Assembly (NCBI GenBank): GCA_033764875.1
Contig: JANRIO010000102.1
Location: 1-64,000, forward strand
Source: AWTP1-13 sp033764875
Lineage (GTDB): Bacteria; Pseudomonadota; Alphaproteobacteria; Rhizobiales; Hyphomicrobiaceae
Length of the DNA: 64,000 nt
Direction of reading: 5' to 3'
Of this stretch, positions 44,570 through 53,179 are shown piece by piece; positions within the stretch are counted from its first letter, which is position 1; each line of letters opens with the position of its first letter. Below the pieces are notes generated by a model. It worked only from the letters and a program-made list of their open reading frames with translations. It did not search any database and was not told where the DNA came from. Position numbers and translations under genes: made by a program.

Positions 44570-46711
44570 TCAGTTCAGCTTGATCACGCCATAAAGACGC
44601 ACGGTGCGGCCAGGCTGCAGCACGGTGTCCTTCTGGAACGAGGAGTGGTTGCGCACGTCCTGGTCGAGCAGGTTCTCGCCCTTGAGCCCGATCACGTACT
44701 CGGACACGGGCGAGCCCGTCCCCGGCTTGTAGCTGTACCTGAGGTCGGCTCCGAGCAGCGTGTAACCCTTGGTGTCCGTTTCGTTTTCACCGATGCGTGT
44801 CTGGTCGAAGGCGTGCAGGAGGCCGGTCCGCGCGTACCAGTTGGCATCCCTATAGAAGATGCCGGCGCCGAGCCGATGCGGCGGGATGCGGGGCACATAG
44901 CCGCCCTGCGCGTCGGTGAACTCGGCGTTGACGAAGTCGTACTGGCCGTCGACGCCCCAGATGCCGCGCCACACCTTGCCGATGTCCTGCTGCGCCGACA
45001 GCTCGACGCCGTAGAAGCGAGCGTTGCGCTGCTGGAAAAGCACCTTGGTGAGTTCCGTCCCCGTCGTCCCGCAGCTCGCGAAGTCGTCATCGCACAAATC
45101 GGCGGTCTGCTGCTTGAAGATGAAGCCGTCGTAGACGGTGTAGTAGGCGGACGCGTCGAACCGCAGCGGTCCCTTCGCACGGCGGACGCCGACCTCGACG
45201 CTCTTGGCCACTTCCTTGTTCAGAAACGGGTTGCCGATCTCGAACGTGCTGGTCGCCTCGTGCGGCCCCTTGGAGAACAGCTCCGCCGCATCCGGCGCGC
45301 GCTCGGCATACTGCGCCGTGAAGCGCCCGACGACGTCGGGGGTCAGCTTGTAAAGCAGGCCGAAGCTCGCGCTCACGGGCGCGAAGCTGCGTTGCGCGGC
45401 AATCAGCGGCGCCGCCGGATCGCTGATGTCGCGCCCGATGCCCGACACGTCGTTCTGCTCGATGCGGAAGGCCCCCTGCAGCGCCAGCCGCTTGGTGAAC
45501 TGCAGCTCCTCGAACCAATAGGCCGCCTTCGTGCGGGTATCTGCGGGATCGAGCAGCGAATCCCCGCCCTCGAAGCTCGTGCCCGTGAGGCGCCGATGCC
45601 CGAGCTGCACGCCCACCGCGCCGCGCAGCTCGCCGAGCGACGTCATCACCGGCGAGTGCTGCACCTCGACGCGGCCCTCGATCTCGCGGTTCGTGAAGCG
45701 CGAGCCGACCTCGGCCGCGCCGCTCTCGAACCCGATCTCGTTGTGCCGGTAGTCGCTGCCGCCCACCCAGTATCGGATCGCCTCGATGCCGCTGGCGTTG
45801 ACGCGCCACTCGCCGCGAGACTGCACCTTCTCCTGGTGCATGTCGATCCGCGTCTTGTTGTCGAGCGCCTCGGCACCCGGAATGCCGTACAGGCTGTTGT
45901 ACTGCGTGTACGAGACGCCCATGAAGCCGGACAGGCCGATCATGGACGCGCCCACCGAGTAGCCGTAGCTGTCGACGAAGGAGTTGAATTGCCGGCCGTT
46001 GGGCGTGTTGTAGTCCTGCGCCTTGCGGTTGAAGCCGTCGGCATGCACCGCGAAATTCCCGGCTCCTGCCGTGACCTTGTACGCGCTGTCGAAGCTGCTG
46101 TCGGCCGAGCCGACGCCACCCCTGACCTCGGCCGTGTAGCCGCCGCGCGGGATGAAGCTCGGGATGCGCTCGTTGCTAACGTTGACCACGCCGCCGATGG
46201 CGCCCGATCCGTAGCGCAGGGTGGCCGGCCCGCGCACCACCTCGACCTGGTCGGCAGCGTAGGGATCGATCGGCACCGCGTGATCCTCGCTGAGCGTCGA
46301 GGCATCATGCGAGCCGATACCGTTCTCGCGCACGCTGACGCGGGTGTTGTCGAGGCCGCGGATGATCGGCCGGCTGGCGCCTGCGGCGAAGGTGGATGCC
46401 GAGATGCCGGGCTTGTACTGCAGGCCGTCGGCGAGGTTCGCCCCGCCGGCAGCGATCAGCTCGGCCGCGGGAACCACCGTCAGCGGCACGAACACCTGCT
46501 CCGGCAGCACCAGGGGCTGCTGCACCGACGGCAGCGTGGACTGTGCCGGCAGGGCTGACGGGGGCGGCGCCCGCACGATCGGCGACGGTGCTGTGACGCT
46601 CACCTCGGGCAGCGCGACCTGCGCCTGCGTCGCCAGCGGCCAGCCCGCGAAAAGGCAGAATGCGCTGAGATATCTGAAGCTTACGGGAACTGCGCAGGAA
46701 CCGCGACGCAT
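44570..46711 (-). CDS. TonB-dependent outer-membrane receptor, ZnuD-like
   Basis: The 713-residue receptor has a signal peptide (cleavage near TQAQV), a plug domain and a beta-barrel ending in a C-terminal aromatic/Asn strand (YGVIKLN). The plug contains SHDASTLSEDHAVPIDPY and VEVVRGPATLRYGSGAIGG, which are characteristic of the ZnuD zinc/heme receptor group. A barrel loop holds an acidic/cysteine stretch (CDDDFASCG). It would import zinc or another metal chelate using TonB energy. A palindromic candidate Zur site lies 27 bases upstream of the start. No metal ABC importer genes are adjacent. Confidence 0.85.
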   Translation of the reverse strand: MRRGSCAVPVSFRYLSAFCLFAGWPLATQAQVALPEVSVTAPSPIVRAPPPSALPAQSTLPSVQQPLVLPEQVFVPLTVVPAAELIAAGGANLADGLQYKPGISASTFAAGASRPIIRGLDNTRVSVRENGIGSHDASTLSEDHAVPIDPYAADQVEVVRGPATLRYGSGAIGGVVNVSNERIPSFIPRGGYTAEVRGGVGSADSSFDSAYKVTAGAGNFAVHADGFNRKAQDYNTPNGRQFNSFVDSYGYSVGASMIGLSGFMGVSYTQYNSLYGIPGAEALDNKTRIDMHQEKVQSRGEWRVNASGIEAIRYWVGGSDYRHNEIGFESGAAEVGSRFTNREIEGRVEVQHSPVMTSLGELRGAVGVQLGHRRLTGTSFEGGDSLLDPADTRTKAAYWFEELQFTKRLALQGAFRIEQNDVSGIGRDISDPAAPLIAAQRSFAPVSASFGLLYKLTPDVVGRFTAQYAERAPDAAELFSKGPHEATSTFEIGNPFLNKEVAKSVEVGVRRAKGPLRFDASAYYTVYDGFIFKQQTADLCDDDFASCGTTGTELTKVLFQQRNARFYGVELSAQQDIGKVWRGIWGVDGQYDFVNAEFTDAQGGYVPRIPPHRLGAGIFYRDANWYARTGLLHAFDQTRIGENETDTKGYTLLGADLRYSYKPGTGSPVSEYVIGLKGENLLDQDVRNHSSFQKDTVLQPGRTVRLYGVIKLN

Positions 46712-46737
46712 GGGGGTCTCTCCAGCATTCTATGCAA

Positions 46738-46752
46738 TGTTATACTGTAACA
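46738..46752. promoter_or_regulatory. Candidate Zur/Fur-family operator upstream of the TonB receptor
   Basis: The 15-base sequence TGTTATACTGTAACA is an inverted repeat (TGTTA-N5-TAACA) in a locally AT-rich patch 27 bases before the receptor start codon. Fur-family zinc regulators bind AT-rich sites of this kind. The ZnuD-like product makes Zur the most plausible protein; this is inference from sequence only. Confidence 0.45.
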
Positions 46753-46925
46753 CGACGCCATATGGCACAAGTGCGCCGAACCCTTTCCGTCGGCCTCGAT
46801 TGCATTTCGCCGGGCTGACTGTTGTAAGCCGCACACAAAGCTGTTCACGGAGCTTCCCCCGACCTTGGCCACCATCTATTCGGAGGCCTAGCGTCGGCTA
46901 TGAATTGCCTGGAGGTTTTCTGCCC

Positions 46926-48566
46926 ATGCGCCTGTCTTCCACACCGGCGGCGATGCGCGCCCACTACGACGTCGTCATCGTCGGCTCGGGCTACGGCGGC
47001 GGTGTCGCCGCCTCGCGCCTCGCCCGTGCCGGCAAACGCGTCGCCGTGCTGGAGCGCGGCCGCGAGATCCCGACGGGCGAGTTCCCCTCGCGCTTTCCCG
47101 AGCTGCGCGCCGACATGCAGGTGCGTGGGGCCCGGGTTCGCATCGGGCCCGCCACCGGCCTCTTCGACGTCCGCTTCGGGGCCGACATGCATGTGCTTGT
47201 GGGCTGCGGCGTCGGCGGCGGCTCACTGATCAACGCCGGTGTCGCGCTGACGCCGGATCCGCGCGTCTTCGCCGACCCGATCTGGCCGGCGGCGCTGCGC
47301 CAGGATCCGCTCCTGGCCGAGGGCTACGCCCGGGCCAAGCGGTGGCTGCGGCCGGCCCGCGACCCGCGCGCCCGGGAGCACACCAAGCTTCAGGCCCTCG
47401 ACCGCGCCTCCGATGCGCTGGGGACGGCCCCCTCTCCCGCCGAGATCGTCGTCAGCTTCGAGGATACGACCAGCGCCGGCGGCGTCGCCCAGAAGGCCTG
47501 CACCCGCTGCGGCGACTGCTGCGGCGGCTGCAACGTCGGCGCCAAGAACACGGTCGCCCTCACCTACCTGCCGGATGCCCTGCGCCACGGCGCCCAGATC
47601 TTCAGCCACGTCAAGGTGCGCTCGCTGGCGCGCGAGGGCGGTCGCTGGGCGGTCGACATCGATCCCGGCCACGTCGCCACCGACGGCCTGCCCGAGCGCA
47701 TCACCGCCGACATGGTCGTCCTGGCCGCCGGCACCCTGGGATCGACCGAGATCCTGCTCCGCTCGCGCGATCGCGGCCTTGGCCTGTCCGATCGCCTGGG
47801 CCGCCGCTTCTCGGCCAATGGCGACATCATCGCCTTTGGATACGGCGCCAAGTCCCCCGTCAACGCCATCGGCGTCGGCCATCCGGCCAGGACCGACATC
47901 GTGGTCGGCGCCGCCGTCTCGGGCCAGATCGAGATCAACGACCCGGACGATCTCAGCCGCAGCCTGACCATCCAGGAGGGTGCCTTGCCGTCGGCTCTCG
48001 CCCCTGTCCTGCCGGTGCTCTTCATTCCCAACGGCCGCCTCCTTGGCGCCGTGCAGAGCCTCATCAACGGCGTCTATCGCGGTCCGTTCTCAGGCCTGCA
48101 GACCTTCTTCGCGGTGTCCCACGACAGCGCTTCGGGGCGCCTCGTGCTGGTCGACGACCGGCTGGAGATCCAGTGGCCGGGCGCCAAGGACGAGCCCGTC
48201 TACAAACGCCTCGACGACGCGCTCACCGCGCTCGTCACCCGCTCCGGCGGCAAATACGTGAAGAACCCGCTGTCCGGCACCATGATGGGCAGCCAGCCCG
48301 CCACCGCTCACCCGCTTGGCGGCTGCGGGCTCGGCGAGGACCGCACCTCGGGCGTCATCGATCACAAGGGCCGCGTGTTCGACGCCACGGCCCCCGGCGC
48401 GGCCGATGTCCACCAGGGACTCTACGTCATCGACGGTTCGGTCATGCCTCGCTCGCTGGGCGTCAATCCCTTGCTCACCATCACGGCGCTGGCCGAGCGG
48501 GCGCTAATGCATATGTGCCAGGATCTGGGCCTCGCCGCCGATGCCGACCCCAGGCCCCCGGCCTGA
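46926..48566 (+). CDS. GMC-family oxidoreductase (cholesterol oxidase-like)
   Basis: The 546-residue flavoenzyme has the FAD motif YDVVIVGSGYGGGVAASRLA near the N-terminus. A cysteine cluster reads CTRCGDCCGGCNVGAKNT at about residue 195. A C-terminal HPLGGCGLGE carries the active-site His. The CxxCGxC-GC-GAKNT segment is shared with GMC enzymes that oxidise sterols and long-chain alcohols. The ATG 46926 follows GGAGG by ten bases. No signal peptide is evident. The substrate is unknown, and it is divergent from the TonB receptor. Confidence 0.88.
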   Translation: MRLSSTPAAMRAHYDVVIVGSGYGGGVAASRLARAGKRVAVLERGREIPTGEFPSRFPELRADMQVRGARVRIGPATGLFDVRFGADMHVLVGCGVGGGSLINAGVALTPDPRVFADPIWPAALRQDPLLAEGYARAKRWLRPARDPRAREHTKLQALDRASDALGTAPSPAEIVVSFEDTTSAGGVAQKACTRCGDCCGGCNVGAKNTVALTYLPDALRHGAQIFSHVKVRSLAREGGRWAVDIDPGHVATDGLPERITADMVVLAAGTLGSTEILLRSRDRGLGLSDRLGRRFSANGDIIAFGYGAKSPVNAIGVGHPARTDIVVGAAVSGQIEINDPDDLSRSLTIQEGALPSALAPVLPVLFIPNGRLLGAVQSLINGVYRGPFSGLQTFFAVSHDSASGRLVLVDDRLEIQWPGAKDEPVYKRLDDALTALVTRSGGKYVKNPLSGTMMGSQPATAHPLGGCGLGEDRTSGVIDHKGRVFDATAPGAADVHQGLYVIDGSVMPRSLGVNPLLTITALAERALMHMCQDLGLAADADPRPPA

Positions 48567-48644
48567 TGCGCGAGCCGGCCGACCGCCGGCGATTGACGCG
48601 AGTGCCTTGACCGGGCAGTGTAATCGTCGACCCGCCGACGACGA

Positions 48645-49730
48645 ATGGACGAAGCTGTCGAGTTGAGAGTGATTCCGCCAACCGATCTCCAGGCCAGGAC
48701 AGTGGCGACGTGGGGCGCTCCGATCGTCCACGGCGCCCGCATGCGTTGGTTCCACACCAAGCGAACCCTGCGCCTCTCCACCCGCACGGACCGCGCATTT
48801 CTCGTTAACGAGCTCGTCCGCATCCTCGATCGAGGCCTCGTCGGCAAAAGCCTGCACATCATGGCCGCCGGCCGCACGGATGGCGCCGGCGCCCAGGCCA
48901 TGGCCAAGATCTCCGCCCTGGCCCTGGCACGGACCTATGGTCTGACCTACGTGCACACGCCCTTCCAGGTTATGGAGCACGCCGAGAACGGCTCGCCCGC
49001 CGCATGGGCGGCGGCCTGGGAAAGCATCTTCAATTTGGGAGAGGGAGAGCTTGCCCTTGAGGCCTGTCCCTTGCCGCAGGTCTCGATTGACCAGTTCATA
49101 GGCAATCGCTCCTGGTGGCACACGCCCTGCTTGCTGACGGCAGGTCACTACAATCGATTTACGGACAACCACCCGGAGGCGTTCTCCCTGATCGCTGAGG
49201 ACCTTCGCGCCAGGTACGCGCGCGGCGGCCTCCGCGAGCTTCCGCGCGGTGAGGTCGTCGTCTGCGCCCATCTGCGCCGCGGCGACGTCTCCCGCGACAA
49301 TCCCGACACGGCCCATCGCGTGGCAAGTTTCACGAGTTTCGTCAATTGCTTGCGGCAGGTCCGAGGCGCCCTGGAGCAGGCCGGCGTAGATAGGGTCCGC
49401 ATCAAGGTCTTCTCCCAGGGCAGTGCCAGCGGGCTCGAGGCCCTGCAGGCCTTGGGCTGCGAGTTGCATCTTGATACGCCGGCCATCGACAGTTTCCGTC
49501 GTCTCGCCGACGCCGACGTGCTGATCATGGGCCGCAGCTCGTTCAGCTTCGCCGCCGCGCTGCTGTGCGACGGCGTGCGCATCTACGACCCCTGCGACCG
49601 CGCGCCCGCATCCGGCTGGCTGGTGCGCAACCTCCAGGGCTTTGTCGACGGCGCGGCACTGGCTTGGGCGGCGACCGGCGTGGCCGCGCGCTTCCGTGCC
49701 GGCGCCAAGGGCCTGTCCCGCACGGGCTGA
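48645..49730 (+). CDS. Fucosyltransferase-like glycosyltransferase (HxRRGD motif)
   Basis: The 361-residue protein carries VVVCAHLRRGDVSRD at residues 205-219. This is the HxRRGD donor-binding motif of alpha-1,2/alpha-1,6 fucosyltransferases (GT11, NodZ/FUT8). A late MGRSSFSFAAALLCDG segment resembles their second motif. No signal peptide or transmembrane helix is seen, so it would act in the cytoplasm on a lipid-linked or nucleotide substrate. The N-terminal half is unfamiliar. No GDP-fucose or polysaccharide genes are nearby, so the acceptor is unknown. It ends ~58 bases before the tRNA-Ser gene on the opposite strand. Confidence 0.6.
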   Translation: MDEAVELRVIPPTDLQARTVATWGAPIVHGARMRWFHTKRTLRLSTRTDRAFLVNELVRILDRGLVGKSLHIMAAGRTDGAGAQAMAKISALALARTYGLTYVHTPFQVMEHAENGSPAAWAAAWESIFNLGEGELALEACPLPQVSIDQFIGNRSWWHTPCLLTAGHYNRFTDNHPEAFSLIAEDLRARYARGGLRELPRGEVVVCAHLRRGDVSRDNPDTAHRVASFTSFVNCLRQVRGALEQAGVDRVRIKVFSQGSASGLEALQALGCELHLDTPAIDSFRRLADADVLIMGRSSFSFAAALLCDGVRIYDPCDRAPASGWLVRNLQGFVDGAALAWAATGVAARFRAGAKGLSRTG

Positions 49731-49787
49731 GCGGTAGCTGCCTGGCGGAGCGCTTCAGTTTCAAGCTTCTGATATCAGGAAGGGATC

Positions 49788-49879
49788 TGGCGGAGACGAG
49801 AGGATTCGAACCTCCGGTACCCCTTTCGGAGTACAACGATTTAGCAAACCGCCGCCTTCAGCCACTCGGCCACGTCTCC
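49788..49879 (-). tRNA. tRNA-Ser(GCU)
   Basis: The minus strand folds into a class II tRNA of 92 bases with encoded CCA. Acceptor arms GGAGACG / CGTCTCC pair perfectly with discriminator G. The anticodon loop TTTGCTAAA gives GCU, reading AGC/AGU serine codons. A long variable arm (GTACTCC-GAAA-GGGGTAC) and the T-loop GTTCGAATC are present. Confidence 0.97.
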
Positions 49880-49970
49880 AGCGCCCCTGCCTATAGTTGT
49901 CACGCGCGCGAAACGCAAGGCTCGCGGCACCGGCCCGCGGGCGCCCCGCGGGAGCCTTGACCGGCGCGGC

Positions 49971-50276
49971 TCAGTGCGTCCAGGAGCCCTTGCGCCCGTA
50001 CCTGAAGTTGTCGGCGTAGGATTTGCGCACGGCGGCCCGCGACTGCGGCTCGAGCACCTTGTAGGCAAGGCCGTTGCGCTGGGCGTAGGCCACCGCCTCG
50101 TCCTTGGTCTCGAAGCTGAGCCGGATCTGCGATTTCATGTCCCGGGAGCTGGTCCAGCCCATCAGCGGGTCGATCTCGCGCGCCACCTCCGGCTCGAACT
50201 CGAGCACCCAGTCCTTGGTCCGGGCCGGGCCCGACTGCATCGCCGTCTTCGCGGGCTTGAAGATCCGGGCAACCAT
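49971..50276 (-). CDS. NDUFS4-like ETC complex I accessory subunit
   Basis: The 101-residue protein, starting at ATG 50276 (MVARIFKPAKTAMQSG), ends in FRYGRKGSWTH. It matches the conserved region of NDUFS4, an accessory subunit of alphaproteobacterial and mitochondrial complex I. The motif WVLEFEPEVAREIDPLMGWTSS is diagnostic. It sits in the matrix/cytoplasmic arm of NADH dehydrogenase. It is next to tRNA-Ser, a frequent neighbour in Rhizobiales. The upstream frame to 50564 is not family sequence. Confidence 0.9.
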   Translation of the reverse strand: MVARIFKPAKTAMQSGPARTKDWVLEFEPEVAREIDPLMGWTSSRDMKSQIRLSFETKDEAVAYAQRNGLAYKVLEPQSRAAVRKSYADNFRYGRKGSWTH

Positions 50277-50599
50277 TGGCGCTTTCCTCATGTCCCTGGG
50301 CCGCCGGCGGCGGCATGCGTCTCGACCGGGCGGCGGTTCCTCCCGCCTCGCAAGGCGAGGCCCGCGCAAGCCTACGCGGGCTTTCTTAAGGGACGCTGGC
50401 CGGGTTTGACAACGCGGCAGCTCCCCGCGCCGCCGATGGCTCGCCCGCCTCGGGGCCGACCTGCAACCCTGGCGGTCGCAGGTGCGCTGAGGGTAGCGCA
50501 ACTGCAGCAGAGCCGGTAACGTCGCGTCGGAACACCCGCCTGCACTGCCGCGGCCTGCCGGCAACGGACGACGAGATCGGAAGAGAAGCGCAAAACGGC
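50277..50599. other. Intergenic region with two tandem GC hairpins
   Basis: This divergent region serves the NDUFS4-like and ATP-grasp genes. Two adjacent stems occur: GCCTCGC/GCGAGGC at 50345-50361 and CCCGCG/CGCGGG at 50361-50380. The second is followed on the plus strand by CTTTCTT. They share one base, so they may be alternative folds of the NDUFS4 leader or a plus-strand terminator. No further gene is seen. Confidence 0.45.
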
Positions 50600-53179
50600 A
50601 TGCTGGGGAGCTCGCAGGTACAAACGCCCGGCTACGGCGACCTCTTGCAGGGCTACGCGGCCGCCGTCTCCGGCTTCGACGAGCTGATGACGCCGGCCGG
50701 GGAGTTGCGCCCCCACTGGCACGCCTTTTTCGAGCAATGCACCGGGCTTGACGCTGATGCCCGCCGCGCGCGCATGGAGCGCCTAAACACCCGCGTCCGC
50801 GAGACCGGGATCGCCTACGATCTTTTCGCCGATCCGTCCAACACGGCCCAGCCCTGGCGGGTCGACTTCGTGCCGCTCGTCATCGCGCCGGAGGAGTGGC
50901 GGTTTCTCGAGCAGGCGCTGCTGCAGCGCGCCACCCTGTTCGAGCGGATCCTTGCCGATCTCTACGGCCCGCAGAGCCTTCTCGCCGACGGCGCCATCCC
51001 GCACGAGCTCGTCTTCAGCGATCCGTCCTACCTGCGCCCCTGCCAGGGCCTCGTCCCCTCGCGCGGCTTCATCCAGTTCTTCGCAGTCGACTGCGCCCGC
51101 GCCCCCGACGGCACCTGGCGCGTCATCGACACCCACACCGAGACGCCGGCCGGCATCGGCTACGCCATCGCCAACCGCATGGTGCACACCAACGTCGCCG
51201 GCGACATCTTCTCGGCCTGCAAGGCGCTGCGGCTGGCGCCCTACTTCCAGCAGGTGCAGACGGCGCTTGCCCGCCGCGCCAACCGCGTCGATCCCGTCGT
51301 CGCCCTGCTCTCGCCGGGTCCCCATCACAACGACTTCTTCAGCCATGCCTACCTGTCGCGCTATCTCGGCCTCACTCTCGTCGAGGGCGCCGACCTGCGC
51401 GTTGCCGGCAACCGCGTGACGCTCAAGACGCTCGACGGCCTGATGCCGGTCGATCTCGTGGTGCGCTGCATCTCCGGCGCCGAGGCCGACCCGCTCGAGC
51501 TCGACAGCGCCAGCTTCTCCGGCACCGTCGGCATGCTGCAGGCCGTGCGCCAGAACACCGATCTCGTCGCCAATGCGCTCGGCTCGGCGCTTGCCGAGAA
51601 CCGCGGCCTGTCCGTGTTCCTGCCCGATCTTGCGCGCCGGCTGCTCGGCGAGGACCTGCGCATCCCCGACGGCCGCCGCTGGTGGCTGGGCGATGCGCAG
51701 GCGCGCCGGCACGTGCTCGCCAACCTCGACCAGATGGTGATCCGGCCCGCGCACGAGAACACGGCCCGTCCCGGCCGCGCCATTCCCGGCGTCGAGCCGC
51801 ACCGCCTCTCGCAGGCCGACCGCGCCCGCCTGCTCGAGAAGATCGAGCTCGGCGGCGCCGGCTTCGTCGCGGAGGAGAAGATCGGCTTCGGCACGACCCC
51901 CTCGCTCACGGCCGACGGCATGCTGCCCAAGCCCTACGCGGTGCGCCTGTTCGTGGCCTCGACCGCCTCGGGCTTCACGGTCATGCCGGGCGGGCTGGCC
52001 ATGACCGTCGATCCCACCGCCACCGTCGCGCTCAGCGCCACCGACGCCGAGACCCGCGACGTCTGGGTCGTCTCCGACGCGCTGGTGCCCAAGCCCTACG
52101 CCAGCCTCTGGCGCCCCACCATCGAGGCCGCCGGCCGCGTCAGCCACGGCGCCCAGGACCTGCCCAGCCGTGCCGCCGACAACCTGTTCTGGCTCGGCCG
52201 CTACACCGAGCGCGCCGACTGGACCATGCGCGTCCTGCGCACCTCGCTGACGCGGCTGCAGGAGGACACCGGCGCCCGCCAGGACCTCGGCGCCAGTCGC
52301 ATCGCCCTCGAGATCCTGCTCGCCAAGGACGAGGGCGGCCTGCCGGCGCAGCGCGCGCCGACCGACCCGGTGCTGATCGAGGGGCTTTCCCGCAGCCTGA
52401 TGAGCTCCCTGCGCCACCCCTACGCGCTGCCGCAGACGCTCGACGCCATCCATCGCATCGCCAGCCTCACGCGGGACCGTCTCTCCCTCGAGGCCTGGCG
52501 CACCTTGAACGACTTCTTCGCCGGCCGCCGCTGGCAGGCCGAGGCGATGCCGGTCGCGACGGGCGAGAAGCTGCAGCTCCTCGAGGACGGCCTGCGCGTG
52601 CTGTCCGCCTTCCACGGCCTCACGCACGAGAACATGACCCGCAACTTCGGCTGGTCGTTCCTCGACATGGGCCGCAGGCTGGAGCGCGCGGCGAACCTCG
52701 TCGAGATCCTGGACGGCATCTTCGGCAAGGGCGCCGACCAGGAGGACGAGACCGGCAGCATGCTGTTCGTGCTCGACCTTGCCGACAGCTTCATCACCTA
52801 CCGCTCGCGCTACCGCCTGGCACCGCTCATGTCGCTGGTGCTTGATCTGCTGCTCGTCGACGAGAGCAATCCGCGCAGCGTCGCCTACCAGCTGGTCGCC
52901 CTCAACCGCGAGATCGCCACGCTGCCCCAGTCGCAGGATGGCCGCGCCCGCGTGGCGGAGCAGCGCCTCGCCCTTGCGCTGCTGAGCGACCTGCAGGTCG
53001 CCGACGTCGACGACCTCGCGCGGCGCGCCGGCGATGGCCAGCGTCCGACGCTGTCGACGCTTCTGGCGCGTCAGGATCAGCGTCTGCCGGAGCTGTCGGA
53101 CGCCGTCGGCCGGCGCTACTTCAACCTCGTCGAGAAAGGTGCGCGCTGGGTCCGGGCCCGCTCGAGGACGGAGCAATGA
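50600..53179 (+). CDS. Circularly permuted ATP-grasp protein fused to an alpha-E domain
   Basis: The 859-residue fusion has an N-terminal circularly permuted ATP-grasp (DUF404/DUF407, about residues 20-490), with SRGFIQFFAVDCARAPDGTW, HTETPAGIGYAIANRMVHTN and GTPSLTADGMLPKPYAVRL-like ATP-site segments. A C-terminal alpha-helical alpha-E domain (DUF403, from ~520) starts SRAADNLFWLGRYTERAD. ATP-grasp enzymes of this class are predicted amide/peptide ligases acting on peptide substrates. The stop overlaps the start of a transglutaminase gene. The fusion of the two domains occurs in other proteobacteria, where they are sometimes separate genes. Confidence 0.88.
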   Translation: MLGSSQVQTPGYGDLLQGYAAAVSGFDELMTPAGELRPHWHAFFEQCTGLDADARRARMERLNTRVRETGIAYDLFADPSNTAQPWRVDFVPLVIAPEEWRFLEQALLQRATLFERILADLYGPQSLLADGAIPHELVFSDPSYLRPCQGLVPSRGFIQFFAVDCARAPDGTWRVIDTHTETPAGIGYAIANRMVHTNVAGDIFSACKALRLAPYFQQVQTALARRANRVDPVVALLSPGPHHNDFFSHAYLSRYLGLTLVEGADLRVAGNRVTLKTLDGLMPVDLVVRCISGAEADPLELDSASFSGTVGMLQAVRQNTDLVANALGSALAENRGLSVFLPDLARRLLGEDLRIPDGRRWWLGDAQARRHVLANLDQMVIRPAHENTARPGRAIPGVEPHRLSQADRARLLEKIELGGAGFVAEEKIGFGTTPSLTADGMLPKPYAVRLFVASTASGFTVMPGGLAMTVDPTATVALSATDAETRDVWVVSDALVPKPYASLWRPTIEAAGRVSHGAQDLPSRAADNLFWLGRYTERADWTMRVLRTSLTRLQEDTGARQDLGASRIALEILLAKDEGGLPAQRAPTDPVLIEGLSRSLMSSLRHPYALPQTLDAIHRIASLTRDRLSLEAWRTLNDFFAGRRWQAEAMPVATGEKLQLLEDGLRVLSAFHGLTHENMTRNFGWSFLDMGRRLERAANLVEILDGIFGKGADQEDETGSMLFVLDLADSFITYRSRYRLAPLMSLVLDLLLVDESNPRSVAYQLVALNREIATLPQSQDGRARVAEQRLALALLSDLQVADVDDLARRAGDGQRPTLSTLLARQDQRLPELSDAVGRRYFNLVEKGARWVRARSRTEQ

